DNA of 64,000 bases, taken from contig JACJYG010000006.1 in the NCBI GenBank assembly GCA_020636215.1, forward strand, positions 434,001-498,000, written 5' to 3'. The stretch is from Lewinellaceae bacterium (GTDB taxonomy: Bacteria; Bacteroidota; Bacteroidia; Chitinophagales; Saprospiraceae). Position 1 is the stretch's first letter. The number at the start of each line of letters is the position of its first letter. This document shows positions 8,861 to 17,785 of this stretch, piece after piece. Under the pieces are notes generated by a model. It made no database searches. It was given only the letters and a program-made list of their open reading frames with translations, and had not been told where the DNA came from. The position numbers and the translations under genes are program-made.

Positions 8861-9409
8861 ATGGCTGCGGTGAAGAATTTTGATACGGAATTGTTCAATG
8901 AAATGATGGCCAATACTGGTCAGAGTTTGCGTGAACTGTCTGAAAATCAGCCCGTGCTGCTGGTCTTTCTCCGGCATTTCGGTTGTACTTTTTGCCGTGA
9001 AGCACTCTCTGATATTTCCGAAAAAAGGGAAGAAATTGAAAGGATGGGGACAAAGGTCGTCTTTGTCCACATGACTGAAAATAGTATCGCCGACCGATAC
9101 TTTAGCCGATATGGCCTGGAAGGAGCCGTTCATATCAGCGACCCGGAATGCCGGTATTATAAGTTATTCGGACTGATCAAAGGCAATATGACCCAATTGT
9201 TCGGGCTGCAAACCTGGATACGGGGCTTTTCAGCAGGGGTGATGGGCGGCCATGGCCTTGGCCCACAACTCGGTGATGGCTTCCAGATGCCCGGCTTATT
9301 CGTCATTCAGGACGGTGTACTCAAAAACAGCTTTATCCACAAACTGGCTTCCGACCGCCCCGATTATGTCGACCTGGTCCGCTGCTGCTCCGTTGAAGAA
9401 GAATCTTGA
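8861..9409 (+). CDS. SelL-related peroxiredoxin-like redox protein (AhpC/TSA_2 type)
   Basis: 182 residues from ATG 8861 (MAAVKNFDTELF). The thioredoxin-fold motif is FGCTFCREAL with a CxxC (about residues 44-47), followed by FVHMTENSIADRYFSRYGL and DPECRYYKLFGL, which fits the SelL / PRXL2 (AhpC-TSA_2) family. It is a probable thiol-dependent peroxidase or reductase in the cytosol with Cys in place of the selenocysteine found in some relatives. A strong terminator follows, so it is probably a single-gene unit. The frame extends 9 codons upstream to 8834, but that stretch looks like leader. Confidence 0.8.
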   Translation: MAAVKNFDTELFNEMMANTGQSLRELSENQPVLLVFLRHFGCTFCREALSDISEKREEIERMGTKVVFVHMTENSIADRYFSRYGLEGAVHISDPECRYYKLFGLIKGNMTQLFGLQTWIRGFSAGVMGGHGLGPQLGDGFQMPGLFVIQDGVLKNSFIHKLASDRPDYVDLVRCCSVEEES

Positions 9410-9435
9410 ATTTAATACGCCTTATTGCGAAATAG

Positions 9436-9474
9436 AATAAGATCGCCTTGAACTTTTATCAGGGCGATCTTATT
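9436..9474 (+). terminator. Strong Rho-independent terminator
   Basis: A perfect 12-bp stem, AATAAGATCGCC (9436-9447) with GGCGATCTTATT (9463-9474), with a 15-nt loop and trailing TTT. It follows the redox protein stop by 26 bp and precedes the VWA gene start by 34 bp, so the VWA gene needs its own promoter overlapping this site or depends on read-through. Confidence 0.85.
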
Positions 9475-9508
9475 TTTAGGTAGTAAGTTGACTGATAATT
9501 ACCATGTT

Positions 9509-10609
9509 ATGAAAGGTTGGAAATTCTCCCAATATATACCGGGCAAAGGAGAAGGCTCTATCTTCGACCGCCTGCTGAAACTTTTCCAGGAACTTCTCGT
9601 CTACACCTCCGGTGATGTGAGTGAAGCCCTCTCCTGGTTGACAGAACTGGATAAAGAATACGGCCTGACCAATGACGAATATGGCATGGCGGATTTCATC
9701 CAGGACCTGATCGATAAAGGGTATATTCAACCGGAAAGCCAGGACAACCCGGGTTTCGTTCCTACTGCCAAGATGGAGATCGCCATACGCCAGAAAGCAC
9801 TGGAGGATGTCTTTGGACAGATCAAAAAAACCAAGCGCGGTAACCACAACACCCGCCATACCGGTGGCGGCGATGAGTCGACTTCCGAATTGCGCCCCTA
9901 CGAGTTCGGTGACCAGCTCGACCAACTGGCCGTCTCGGAATCGCTGCGCAATGCACAGATCAACCATGGCGTCGATGATTTCATACTGGCTCAGGAAGAC
10001 CTGGAGGTCCACGAATCCTTCTATCAAAGCCAGATGAGTACAGTGCTGATGATCGACATTTCCCACTCTATGATCCTTTACGGGGAAGACCGCATCACTC
10101 CGGCCAAAAAGGTAGCCATGGCCTTGGCCGAACTCATCACCACCCGCTACCCAAAAGACACCCTCGATATCATCGTTTTTGGCAACGATGCCTGGCAGAT
10201 CGAGATCAAAGACCTGCCTTACCTGCAGGTTGGCCCCTATCACACCAACACCGTCGCCGGCCTGGAACTGGCCATGGACCTGCTGCGCCGCCGCAAGAAT
10301 CCTAATAAGCAGATCTTTATGATCACCGATGGGAAACCGACCTGCATTAAAAAAGGCAAACGGTATTATAAGAACAGCTTCGGCCTGGACCGCACTATCG
10401 TCAACCGCACCCTCAACCTGGCCCAGCGCTGCCGTAAACTCGACATCCCCGTTACCACTTTCATGATCGCCCGCGACCCCTATCTGGTCCGCTTTGTCGA
10501 CCAATTCACAAAAGCCAACAACGGCAAGGCTTTCTACAGCAGCCTGGAGGGCCTGGGGGAGTTTATCTTTATGGATTATAAGAATAACAAGGGGAAAAGG
10601 CACCGGTAA
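9509..10609 (+). CDS. VWA-domain protein with intact MIDAS
   Basis: 366 residues from ATG 9509 (MKGWKFSQYIPGKGEG); TTG 9488 in the same frame would add only seven residues. The helical N-terminal half has no recognisable domain. The C-terminal half is a von Willebrand A domain with MIDAS residues DISHS (183-187), the Thr in HTNTVAG and the Asp in MITDGKPT. Such proteins often work with MoxR/magnesium-chelatase-like AAA+ ATPases as metal-dependent remodelling partners, but no ATPase is next to it here. Probably cytosolic, as no signal peptide is seen. Its precise role is unknown. Confidence 0.75.
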   Translation: MKGWKFSQYIPGKGEGSIFDRLLKLFQELLVYTSGDVSEALSWLTELDKEYGLTNDEYGMADFIQDLIDKGYIQPESQDNPGFVPTAKMEIAIRQKALEDVFGQIKKTKRGNHNTRHTGGGDESTSELRPYEFGDQLDQLAVSESLRNAQINHGVDDFILAQEDLEVHESFYQSQMSTVLMIDISHSMILYGEDRITPAKKVAMALAELITTRYPKDTLDIIVFGNDAWQIEIKDLPYLQVGPYHTNTVAGLELAMDLLRRRKNPNKQIFMITDGKPTCIKKGKRYYKNSFGLDRTIVNRTLNLAQRCRKLDIPVTTFMIARDPYLVRFVDQFTKANNGKAFYSSLEGLGEFIFMDYKNNKGKRHR

Positions 10610-10673
10610 GCTCTAGCTTTGGTGCTGGAGCATTGCGAACTCGTCCTATCCCAAGGTTCGGTCTTCGACCTGC

Positions 10674-12629
10674 CTAAAGCCCAAACCGCAGCCCTCCCAT
10701 TACCCATCTTCCCGGCATCGGAGCCCCCAGGATGTCCTGATAGTCCTCATCAAAAAAATTGTGCACCTGAAGGTTCAGGCCGAACTGCGCTGTCAGCTGG
10801 TAGCCAAGCCGGATATTCCACACCTGATAATCAGGATCCAGGCGGGTATCGATGGCAGAAGCCAGCCGTCCCGCACGCTGCTTATATAGGCCGTTGAGGG
10901 CCAACTCTATTTTTCCGGTTTCCAGAATGAGATTGGTGGAGATTAGATGCCGGGCGTGGCTGGAGAGGTAGACAGAAGCCACCTCATCATCATTGGAAGT
11001 ACTCAGATAGGTATATCCCAACGACCATGACATCCGGCCCTGCTTTCCCAGCGGCCTGCTTAGCCAGGACTCGAGTTCCACGCCCTGCGTTTGCACATTG
11101 GCGATGTTGGTGGCGTAGAGATAATCGGCGCCTGCCTGAAGGTTTTGGTTGTTGGCAATGTCTCTTTCATTGGTCAGTACATAGTCAATTAAATTGGAAG
11201 ACTGCCGGGAAAATGCGGTAGCCTTCAACTGCCAGTTTTTCACCGGACGGTAATCCAGGCCGATTTCTTCGGACCAGCTACGCTCCGCCGCCAGGGCCGG
11301 GTTGCCCAGATTCCGGCCCGGCGTCAGGTTTTCCAGCTTGTATGAAACATACCGTTCTGTATAATCCGCCGCCCGGATACTCCTGCCAGCGGATGCCCGG
11401 AAAGTAAGGGCGGAAAGCACATAGGAAACATTGAGTTGGGGCGTGAATTCCAGGCCATAATTATCATCGTGGTCCAGCCTCAGGCTTGTGGTCAGGCTCA
11501 AAGCCTTGCCAGGCCGGAATACGCCCATGGCGTATAGGCCGTAATGCCAGTCATTGTGATCACCCCGGTCGGTGCTTTCAATATCACGCCGGTCCAGTTG
11601 GCCGCCTACATTAATAGACAAATCGTCGTTGATAATCCGTAGGTGATTGACGTTGGCATTCCAAAACTGGGTGGCGTGCAGGTTGGTGGAGGGGAAATCG
11701 GGGCTGAAGACAAAACGGTCGGTTCCGTTTCGGTAGGACAGTTTGAACTCGGTGCTGCTGTTTAACCCGGTTTTGGAGAGGGATATTTGATTCCACCAAT
11801 TTCGGGCCGTTTCCACTGCCTTGTCAGCAGGGCTGGTGGTGTAGAAATACCGGGCGCTGAAATTACGGCTGTCATAGGCGGTACGGGCTTGCAGCCGCCA
11901 TTTGTCATTTAATTGGTAGCCCAGGGAAAGCCCGAAGGTTTTGATGTCAAAAAAATTGTTATACCCTTCCAGCGTTGCATCTTCCAATACCTTTTCAGGG
12001 ATAAATTCCCCGTCCGACTGATTCATGCTAAAGCCCCCGCCGGCGTAGAGCCTGTCCTTCCGGATGGAAAACCCCTGTTGTGTATTCACGAGGCGGTGCT
12101 GCCCGTAATTTACCTGCCCTTCGGCCCGGTTTTCTGCCTCCTGGCTATTGTTATACCCTTTGGTGATGATATTGATGACGCCGCCCACCGCGTCGGCCCC
12201 GTACAGGGCGGAGGCCGCGCCGCGCAGTACCTCAATACGGTCGATTTCGGCCGGGGTAACGGGGATATAGCTGTTGAAATGGGCGGTTAGCGGGTCGTTG
12301 AGTTTCATGCCGTCCACCAGCACCAGGACCTGGCTGAAGGTAGCCCCCCGCATCGTGATGTCGCCCTGAGCGCCAAAGGCGTTCCGGGATTGAACCTCGA
12401 GGCCCGGGATGTAGCGGAATAAGTCGTCCAGTGAAGTGACAGCCATTTTCTGAATGTCCTGCCCTTCGATCACCGATATATTCCGGCCCGTTTCAGATGC
12501 TTTCAGCGGAATACGTGTTGTTTGGACGTAAATCGTGTCTATTTCTTCCAGGCTCTGCGCACTCAGAATGGAGGTTAGGGAGAGCATCAGGAAAAAGCTC
12601 AGAAAATAGGGAGTAAGCTTGTTTTCCAT
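10674..12629 (-). CDS. TonB-dependent outer-membrane receptor (BtuB/CirA-like)
   Basis: 651 residues: signal peptide (1-24, ILSAQ), a plug domain with SLDDLFRYIPGLEVQSRNAF and LVDGMKLNDPL, the closing VLRGAASALYGADAVGGVINI, then a 22-strand-type barrel ending NFFDEDYQDILGAPMPGRWV and a C-terminal Leu. It lacks the N-terminal carboxypeptidase-like domain of SusC proteins, so it resembles small-ligand receptors for cobalamin, siderophores or metals. No riboswitch is visible in the 128-bp upstream spacer and there is no partner transport gene, so the ligand is unknown. Confidence 0.85.
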   Translation of the reverse strand: MENKLTPYFLSFFLMLSLTSILSAQSLEEIDTIYVQTTRIPLKASETGRNISVIEGQDIQKMAVTSLDDLFRYIPGLEVQSRNAFGAQGDITMRGATFSQVLVLVDGMKLNDPLTAHFNSYIPVTPAEIDRIEVLRGAASALYGADAVGGVINIITKGYNNSQEAENRAEGQVNYGQHRLVNTQQGFSIRKDRLYAGGGFSMNQSDGEFIPEKVLEDATLEGYNNFFDIKTFGLSLGYQLNDKWRLQARTAYDSRNFSARYFYTTSPADKAVETARNWWNQISLSKTGLNSSTEFKLSYRNGTDRFVFSPDFPSTNLHATQFWNANVNHLRIINDDLSINVGGQLDRRDIESTDRGDHNDWHYGLYAMGVFRPGKALSLTTSLRLDHDDNYGLEFTPQLNVSYVLSALTFRASAGRSIRAADYTERYVSYKLENLTPGRNLGNPALAAERSWSEEIGLDYRPVKNWQLKATAFSRQSSNLIDYVLTNERDIANNQNLQAGADYLYATNIANVQTQGVELESWLSRPLGKQGRMSWSLGYTYLSTSNDDEVASVYLSSHARHLISTNLILETGKIELALNGLYKQRAGRLASAIDTRLDPDYQVWNIRLGYQLTAQFGLNLQVHNFFDEDYQDILGAPMPGRWVMGGLRFGL

Positions 12630-12655
12630 TTCTATTCAGTGAAAATTTAGGGCGG

Positions 12656-12663
12656 CAAAGATA
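12656..12663 (-). promoter_or_regulatory. Possible promoter -7 box for the TonB receptor
   Basis: On the minus strand this reads TATCTTTG, a full match to TAnnTTTG, 27 bp before the receptor start codon. No clear -33 TTTG is present, so support is partial. Confidence 0.35.
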
Positions 12664-12757
12664 GGAAATGGAGTGAGAATAAGATGAGGCCAGCGGCTGG
12701 GCCCGCTGGGAGATGGCCATCTGGTGACAAAGAAAAAGATGGATCAAAAATCGGGCT

Positions 12758-14251
12758 TTAGAGCTTGAACATTTGCCCTGAAATTGCCCCCTTTTCGGTT
12801 TCCCAAAACACCTGATACATTCCGGCGGGCCATCCGGCTGTGGAAATTTCCAAGCAGCGGGATTTGGTGGTTTGCAACAATATCAATCTTCCTGAACTAT
12901 CAAAAACAGATAACTTCCCATTGGCAGAGTATTCCGCTTCATCCAGATTAATGACAAAGTGGCCGCTGACAGGGTTTGGTGTAATTTGTAGCGTCCGGGA
13001 ATCCTGCGTAGGGGCGCTATTGGCGGCATTGATGGGGCCGGAACATTGAAACAGGATACAGAACAGTTGAGGTTCAGCACCGGTGATAGTATCTTCACTA
13101 GCCCCTACCGCTGCCAGGCATCCATTTGTGTTTTCGGCTATATTGAACAAGCTCTCCGAGCTTTCCGCTGGTTCATAGGCAATGGATGATAGAAGATTTC
13201 CCAATGAGTCTATTAGGCCGAAATAAGCATAGGAATCATCGACATCGAAGCCATTTTCGGAAAAAGTTAGAACAGTGCCTGCAAATGCGATGTCATCCGA
13301 TGCGGTGTTTTTTATAGAAATATCGGAATCGAATCCACCCGAAGGGTATGCTTTGCGCCAGATTAAATTGCCTGCCGCATCAGTTTTCATGACCTCAAAC
13401 TCAGCGGTAATAAAGTTTAAGGTTGAGTATACGCCCAAATAAATATTGCCGTCGCTTGTGGTGGCAATGGAATTGACGAGCGCGATCTCTTCGAATTCTT
13501 TCACCCCAATAAACCCTCCATCCGCATCAATTTTCAGGAGGTAACCTCCAGAAGTTGCGCCATTTGAAAATGACCCTCTTCCCCCGATCAACAGCTCCCC
13601 ACTGACAAGCTGGACTGCTGTCGAGGCAGACTCTGCTTTACCCATTGGCCAAAGTAAGGGCAGCTGCCATTGCTGGTTGCCTAATCCGTCAATTTTCATG
13701 GCGAAGCCAGTGTAACTGTTCAATGTATCTTTGTAATATCCGGTTAAAAGAAAGCCACTGTCTGCCGTTCGTATGATCTCCCTAAAGTCTTCCCTTTCCC
13801 CGAGGTCAAATGTTTTTTCCCAGATAAGGTTACCGTCCTCATCAGTTTTAATGACCAGCAGATCTTCATTGGCATTCCCACTTTCCAATTGCCCTGCAAC
13901 AATAAAGCCATTATCTCCGTCCATTTCGATTACTGAAGCCAATTCCAGTACGCCGGGCTCCCGGTCTCTGATATGGATGCTTCTTACGGTATCTCCCTGC
14001 AGGTTGATTTCCAGTAAATAAAAATCTGCTTCGGTTGGGATGAAGAACCCTTGGCCGTCATAATACCCATCTATTGCTCTTCCTGTCGCCATGAAATTTC
14101 CGTTCGGCATAGCGACAAGGTCGCTTCCTGATAGCCGGGAAAAGGGTCCTTGCCAGGAATTCGCCCACTCCTGTCCGATGGTCTTTGTAAAAAAGAACAA
14201 CAAAGGGAGAAATAACCAAATTTTAGCAGTGGGAAGTTGATCTATTTTCAT
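12758..14251 (-). CDS. Secreted propeller-like repeat protein with T9SS sorting domain
   Basis: 497 residues from ATG 14251, which starts a clear signal peptide (MKIDQLPTAKIWLFLPLLFF, cleavage near TIGQ); an ATG at 14290 in the same frame is possible but displaces it. The body repeats blocks such as GFIVAGQLESG, GFLLTGYYKD, ELLIGGRGSF and NIYLGVYS, each followed by KxDxxGNxxW. This is the blade pattern of Bacteroidota secreted beta-propeller or delta-60-like proteins. The C-terminus (ITPNPVSGHFVINL to SGQMFKL) is a T9SS type A domain. No catalytic motif is seen; function unknown. Confidence 0.75.
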   Translation of the reverse strand: MKIDQLPTAKIWLFLPLLFFFTKTIGQEWANSWQGPFSRLSGSDLVAMPNGNFMATGRAIDGYYDGQGFFIPTEADFYLLEINLQGDTVRSIHIRDREPGVLELASVIEMDGDNGFIVAGQLESGNANEDLLVIKTDEDGNLIWEKTFDLGEREDFREIIRTADSGFLLTGYYKDTLNSYTGFAMKIDGLGNQQWQLPLLWPMGKAESASTAVQLVSGELLIGGRGSFSNGATSGGYLLKIDADGGFIGVKEFEEIALVNSIATTSDGNIYLGVYSTLNFITAEFEVMKTDAAGNLIWRKAYPSGGFDSDISIKNTASDDIAFAGTVLTFSENGFDVDDSYAYFGLIDSLGNLLSSIAYEPAESSESLFNIAENTNGCLAAVGASEDTITGAEPQLFCILFQCSGPINAANSAPTQDSRTLQITPNPVSGHFVINLDEAEYSANGKLSVFDSSGRLILLQTTKSRCLEISTAGWPAGMYQVFWETEKGAISGQMFKL

Positions 14252-14352
14252 GAGCCAAATGAATTCTGTTTGTGTTAAAATAAAGCGCATTCATTCCATG
14301 AACAAGGGACAAAATTTCAGTGATATAGATGCTTTACTGTTTGAATATTTAC

Positions 14353-14368
14353 ATAAACAGCTGTTTAT
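14353..14368. promoter_or_regulatory. Perfect 16-bp palindrome
   Basis: ATAAACAGCTGTTTAT is an exact palindrome in the divergent spacer between 14251 and 14723. It has the size of a dimeric regulator's operator, but no regulator is linked, and it could also be chance in AT-rich DNA or part of the neighbouring inserted element. Confidence 0.4.
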
Positions 14369-14389
14369 CATGCTGATGGTTGTCTGATT

Positions 14390-14555
14390 TAGAACTTGTT
14401 TAAAATTCGTTTTTGGGAATGAAAAGGATTCATTTTTTGGTGAGACAAGGCTCTTTTTGAAGTGCATACCTGGAAGGTATGGACAAAAAAAGAAACGAAG
14501 TATCACCGAAAAAGGGGCATTTTCAACCCGAAGTATGAAATTTAAACAAGTTCTA
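14390..14555. mobile_element. MITE-like element with 15-bp terminal inverted repeats
   Basis: TAGAACTTGTTTAAA (14390-14404) is exactly complementary to TTTAAACAAGTTCTA (14541-14555), and the match continues inward with a mismatch to about 20 bp. The 136-bp interior has no gene but holds a small palindrome ATACCTGGAAGGTAT and two CGAAGTAT copies. If the element starts at GAAC, it is flanked by TA on both sides, as for IS630/Tc1-type insertions. It has the size of a non-autonomous miniature element. This is inferred from structure alone. Confidence 0.6.
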
Positions 14556-14722
14556 TAGTTTTTTTGTAGTCGAAGCCTTTTGAGGAAAATGTGTGGTAAC
14601 TACTTGTATCATATGGAAGTGTCCATAAAAAGCTTTCTTTTTCTAAAGAATCAGGGTATAGATGGGGCTTAAAATAAGCCCCCACCACTCTGCGTTTAAC
14701 TGTTTCAAAACAACCGATAATA

Positions 14723-15631
14723 ATGAAGGAATTGGTGTTGATATTTGCCCTGGCGCTGACCGCCGTGGCGCCCCTTTCTGCTCAAAACACTTCCAAAATT
14801 GCCGAAGCAGACCTGGCCTTCCTCCAGGAAATGGAGGATACCTTGTCGCTGCTGGCCTATGCCGTAGTCAACGACTCGCTGGCAGAACACCGCTTCGGCA
14901 CCTGCCGGGAAATGATCCCCCGCCTGGTAAAGGCCCTTAAAGTGGAAAACTCTTTTCAATACCCTTTTGAAAGCCTGAAGTCCGTTTCCATCCAATACCC
15001 CCGCGACAGCAGCTTCCGCATCTTTACCTGGCAATTGTATGTCGATGAGAATGACTACCGCTATTACGGAGCCATTCAGATGAACACGCCTGAATTGAAA
15101 CTGTACCCTCTCATCGACCGCTCGTTTAAGGTGGAAGACCCTGAATCGGCAGTGCTGGCTCCTGATAACTGGTACGGTGCGGTCTACTACAACCTCCTCG
15201 GGTTTGATACCCCGGATGGCGCCAAAGCATACCTGTTGTTCGGTTTTGATGGGGACAGTTTTTTCCGCAAGCGCAAACTGATCGATGTGCTGCGCTTCGG
15301 GCCCGATGGGCCGGTATTTGGGGCTCCGGTATTTGTCCAGGAGGGGAACCAACGCAAACAAAGGGTGGTATTGGAATATTCGGCCGAAGTGAGCACCCGC
15401 TGCAATTACGACGAACTGCTGGAAATGATCGTTTTTGACCACCTCATCGAAATGGACGGCCCCTACGGTGAGGGCCCGACCCATTATCCGGATGGTAGCT
15501 ATGAGGCCTACAAGCTTCAGGGCGGCCTTTGGGTGCATATAGATAAGGTCTTCGACCAGGTCTCCGATGAAGCTCCGCGCCCCGCGCCTATCCTCGATAA
15601 CCGGACGAAGAATATTTTTGGGAAACAGTAA
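14723..15631 (+). CDS. Secreted protein of unknown function
   Basis: 302 residues with a signal peptide (MKELVLIFALALTAVAPLSA, then QNTSK). The mature part is a soluble mixed alpha/beta protein with no Cys pair, zinc motif or sorting domain that I recognise. Motifs visible are WYGAVYYNLLGFD, YLLFGFDGDSFFRKRKLIDVL and DHLIEMDGPYGEGPTHYPDG, the last near residue 250. I do not recognise the family. The signal peptide without a lipobox suggests a periplasmic location. It is a single gene between a MITE-like element and the IS element. Confidence 0.65.
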   Translation: MKELVLIFALALTAVAPLSAQNTSKIAEADLAFLQEMEDTLSLLAYAVVNDSLAEHRFGTCREMIPRLVKALKVENSFQYPFESLKSVSIQYPRDSSFRIFTWQLYVDENDYRYYGAIQMNTPELKLYPLIDRSFKVEDPESAVLAPDNWYGAVYYNLLGFDTPDGAKAYLLFGFDGDSFFRKRKLIDVLRFGPDGPVFGAPVFVQEGNQRKQRVVLEYSAEVSTRCNYDELLEMIVFDHLIEMDGPYGEGPTHYPDGSYEAYKLQGGLWVHIDKVFDQVSDEAPRPAPILDNRTKNIFGKQ

Positions 15632-15661
15632 GCTAAAGCAGCAAACCTGTAACCTGCAACG

Positions 15662-17539
15662 GAGGCTGTCTCAAAAGTCGCTACCGCCGGGGCTCCCCCA
15701 GCTCAGGGCAGCCATGGTAAGAGGTGACAGCAAGTTCATTGAAAATTGGTCAAAAGTCGAAAAAGCTTTGGGAAAGGCCATTTTTTCAAAAAACAGCTGC
15801 CATTGGCTCGTTTTTTGGCCCATTTGGTTGGCTTGAACGCTTTGAGCTGGCGGCAGCGGCGCATCTTGGACAGGCTTATTCAAGGTTGCCCACCATTTTC
15901 TAAGGTTATGGGCAATAGCCAACAGGCCCGACTCGGTGCTTACGCCTTCCAAGCCAGTGAGCAAGAAGCGCCGGAAGCCTCGGCACTGCTTGATGTGGCC
16001 GAAGACTGGTTCTGTATCAATGCCTCGTTTTTGGCGCATTCGGATTCCTCTGAGCGAATTCAAGCGCTGGCGTGCTTGCTGGCGGTATCGTGCGTTTCGT
16101 TGATTAACCCGTATGATACGGTCCGTTTTAGCTTTATGGCACATGCCTCTCAAAGGGCAGCCCTCACAGCGCTGAGCTTGGTAAACGTGAATTTTATGCG
16201 GATAGCCTGCTTGCGTTTTTTCCTCGCACACTTGTACAAGAGCCATGCGTTGCCCCATTGGGCAGACATAGTAATCCTGTTCGGCGTTGTAGTATAAGTT
16301 CGTGTAATAAAAAGGGTTGGCATCTGCCTTTCCGTTTTGTTCCCGGTCAAAGCCTGGGTATTTGAGGTAGGCTTCAGGCCCCTTTTCTTCCAGGTATTCA
16401 TAAGCCTGTTCACAGCCGTAGCCGGCATCGCCGCCAATCCTTTTAGGCTGTGGGGCGCCGATGGACTCCAAGACTTGGAACGTGTCGTCCATATGCTCGG
16501 TGAAAACAGCCATGTCGGAAGGTGTCTGGTGCACCGTGTAATTGATGACAAACTGGTTCTCCGTACCCAGTTGCAAGTTGTAGCATGGCTTTAACTGGCC
16601 CTTGCCCAAATGATCCTCTTTAGTGCGCATGAAGGTAGCGTCCGGGTCCGTCTTTGAATAGGAACTGCGGCCCGCTAATATCGCTTCCTGCTCCTCGTAG
16701 GATTGCAGTTTGGGCAGGTGCTCCTGCTGGAGCTTTTCCAATTGCTTGCTCAGCTTTTTGTTTTCCCCCAGTTGCTCCTTGAGCGCTTTGTTTAAACGTT
16801 CAATTGTTTCTTGAAGCGCCTCACTATCACTAACAGCCGGCTGGGCAGCCTTGGCTTGTTCCTTAGCTGCTTCTGCCTCGGCCTGTTCATTGGCCGCTTC
16901 TATTTGTTCGATGACCTGGGCGATCTTCTCCAGCAGGGCCCCTTTGTAACGCTCGACATTCTTTGCCCATACATAAGTGTACCGCCCGGCAACCGACTCT
17001 AGCTTCGTGCCATCAACATAATATTCTTCCAACCGGACGTAGCCTTGTTCCACCAGCATTGCCAATACATGGGCAAATACAGCCTTGACTGTCTGCTTGA
17101 GCCGGGAATTGCGAAAACGGTTCAAGGTGTTGTGGTCGGGCTTTTGCATCCCGCATAGCCACATGTAGCACAGGTTCTCTTGTAGCGCTTTCTCTATGTC
17201 GCGCGATGAATAACGCTTGTCAACATAGCCATACACCAAGGCCTTGAGCATCATCCGAGGGTGGTAGGTGCTGCTACCCCCACCTTCATAGGTATTCAAT
17301 ATAGGCTCCAGGTCCATGCCTTCTATCGCATCGTTGACTAAGCGCACCAGGTGCCCCTCCGGAATAAGTTCTTCAAGCGTGGGGGGCAGCAGCCAGGCTT
17401 GATTCTGGACATAGGGCTTGAAGGTCACCTGGTTGTGGCGCTTCTTTTTTCCATGAGGAGGAGTTGGCTCTTTCATGTCTTTAAAATACGGACTTTTGAC
17501 CGATTTTCAGCACCGGCAGGCGACTTTTGAGACAGCCTC
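15662..17539 (-). mobile_element. Complete IS1182-family insertion sequence
   Basis: Perfect 20-bp terminal inverted repeats GAGGCTGTCTCAAAAGTCGC lie at 15662-15681 and, complemented, at 17520-17539; they enclose one full transposase gene (1878 bp in total). The transposase C-terminus runs into the left repeat, so its stop codon is inside it. I see no clear target-site duplication. The right flank is dispersed-repeat DNA like that at 5638-5700, so it appears to have inserted into existing spacer. Confidence 0.85.
15671..17476 (-). CDS. IS1182-family transposase
   Basis: 601 residues, full length. The N-terminal DUF772-like domain (FKPYVQNQAWLLPPTLEELI to VYGYVDKRYSSRDIE) is followed by a DDE nuclease: first Asp in YYVDGTKLES, second in RIGGDAGYG, Glu in DTEPVFGHIK. 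Between them is a long coiled-coil insertion rich in A, E, Q and K (about 185-265). A Cys cluster (CEGCPLRGMC) is typical of the family. No frameshift or internal stop is seen, so it may be active. Confidence 0.92.
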   Translation of the reverse strand: MKEPTPPHGKKKRHNQVTFKPYVQNQAWLLPPTLEELIPEGHLVRLVNDAIEGMDLEPILNTYEGGGSSTYHPRMMLKALVYGYVDKRYSSRDIEKALQENLCYMWLCGMQKPDHNTLNRFRNSRLKQTVKAVFAHVLAMLVEQGYVRLEEYYVDGTKLESVAGRYTYVWAKNVERYKGALLEKIAQVIEQIEAANEQAEAEAAKEQAKAAQPAVSDSEALQETIERLNKALKEQLGENKKLSKQLEKLQQEHLPKLQSYEEQEAILAGRSSYSKTDPDATFMRTKEDHLGKGQLKPCYNLQLGTENQFVINYTVHQTPSDMAVFTEHMDDTFQVLESIGAPQPKRIGGDAGYGCEQAYEYLEEKGPEAYLKYPGFDREQNGKADANPFYYTNLYYNAEQDYYVCPMGQRMALVQVCEEKTQAGYPHKIHVYQAQRCEGCPLRGMCHKAKTDRIIRVNQRNARYRQQARQRLNSLRGIRMRQKRGIDTEPVFGHIKQCRGFRRFLLTGLEGVSTESGLLAIAHNLRKWWATLNKPVQDAPLPPAQSVQANQMGQKTSQWQLFFEKMAFPKAFSTFDQFSMNLLSPLTMAALSWGSPGGSDF

Positions 17540-17785
17540 GACTTCGCCCCCCTCTTGAAGGCAACTTGGCGTAGCGTTAAGAAACCAATACAGCCGTGAT
17601 TCCCCGACCCTATCGGGTGCGGGGCAGGTTTGCTTCTTTTTATCTAGGAAAAGAAGATGTGTTTTTGGCCTCAAGGGTAAAGCTCCCCCCTCCAGCATGG
17701 GGAGTGCATAGTAGGCATGGGGTTACGCGAAAGAACCGCTGCAACTTGTAACTTGCAACCACAACGACTAACCAACCATAATTAA
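17540..17785. other. IS-flanking spacer with dispersed-repeat remnant
   Basis: No gene. Positions 17541-17575 (GACTTC, then CCCCTCTTGAAGGCAACTTG) resemble, in reverse orientation, the sequence near 5638-5672. GGTTACGCGAAAGAACCG near 17733 matches GTTACGCGAAAGGACCG near 5687. A short inverted repeat CCCGACCC/GGGTGCGGGG lies near 17604. The end (GCAACTTGTAACTTGCAACC) echoes the TAACCTG arrays. Confidence 0.5.

Noticed and set aside
9476..10603. Long open frame opposite the VWA gene
   Set aside because: A shadow caused by codon bias; the plus strand encodes clear VWA motifs.
10674..12760. Cobalamin riboswitch upstream of the TonB receptor
   Set aside because: The 128-bp spacer is too short and lacks a recognisable B12-box.
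15746..16297. 183-codon frame antisense to the transposase
   Set aside because: Lies wholly within the transposase on the other strand, with no recognisable protein.
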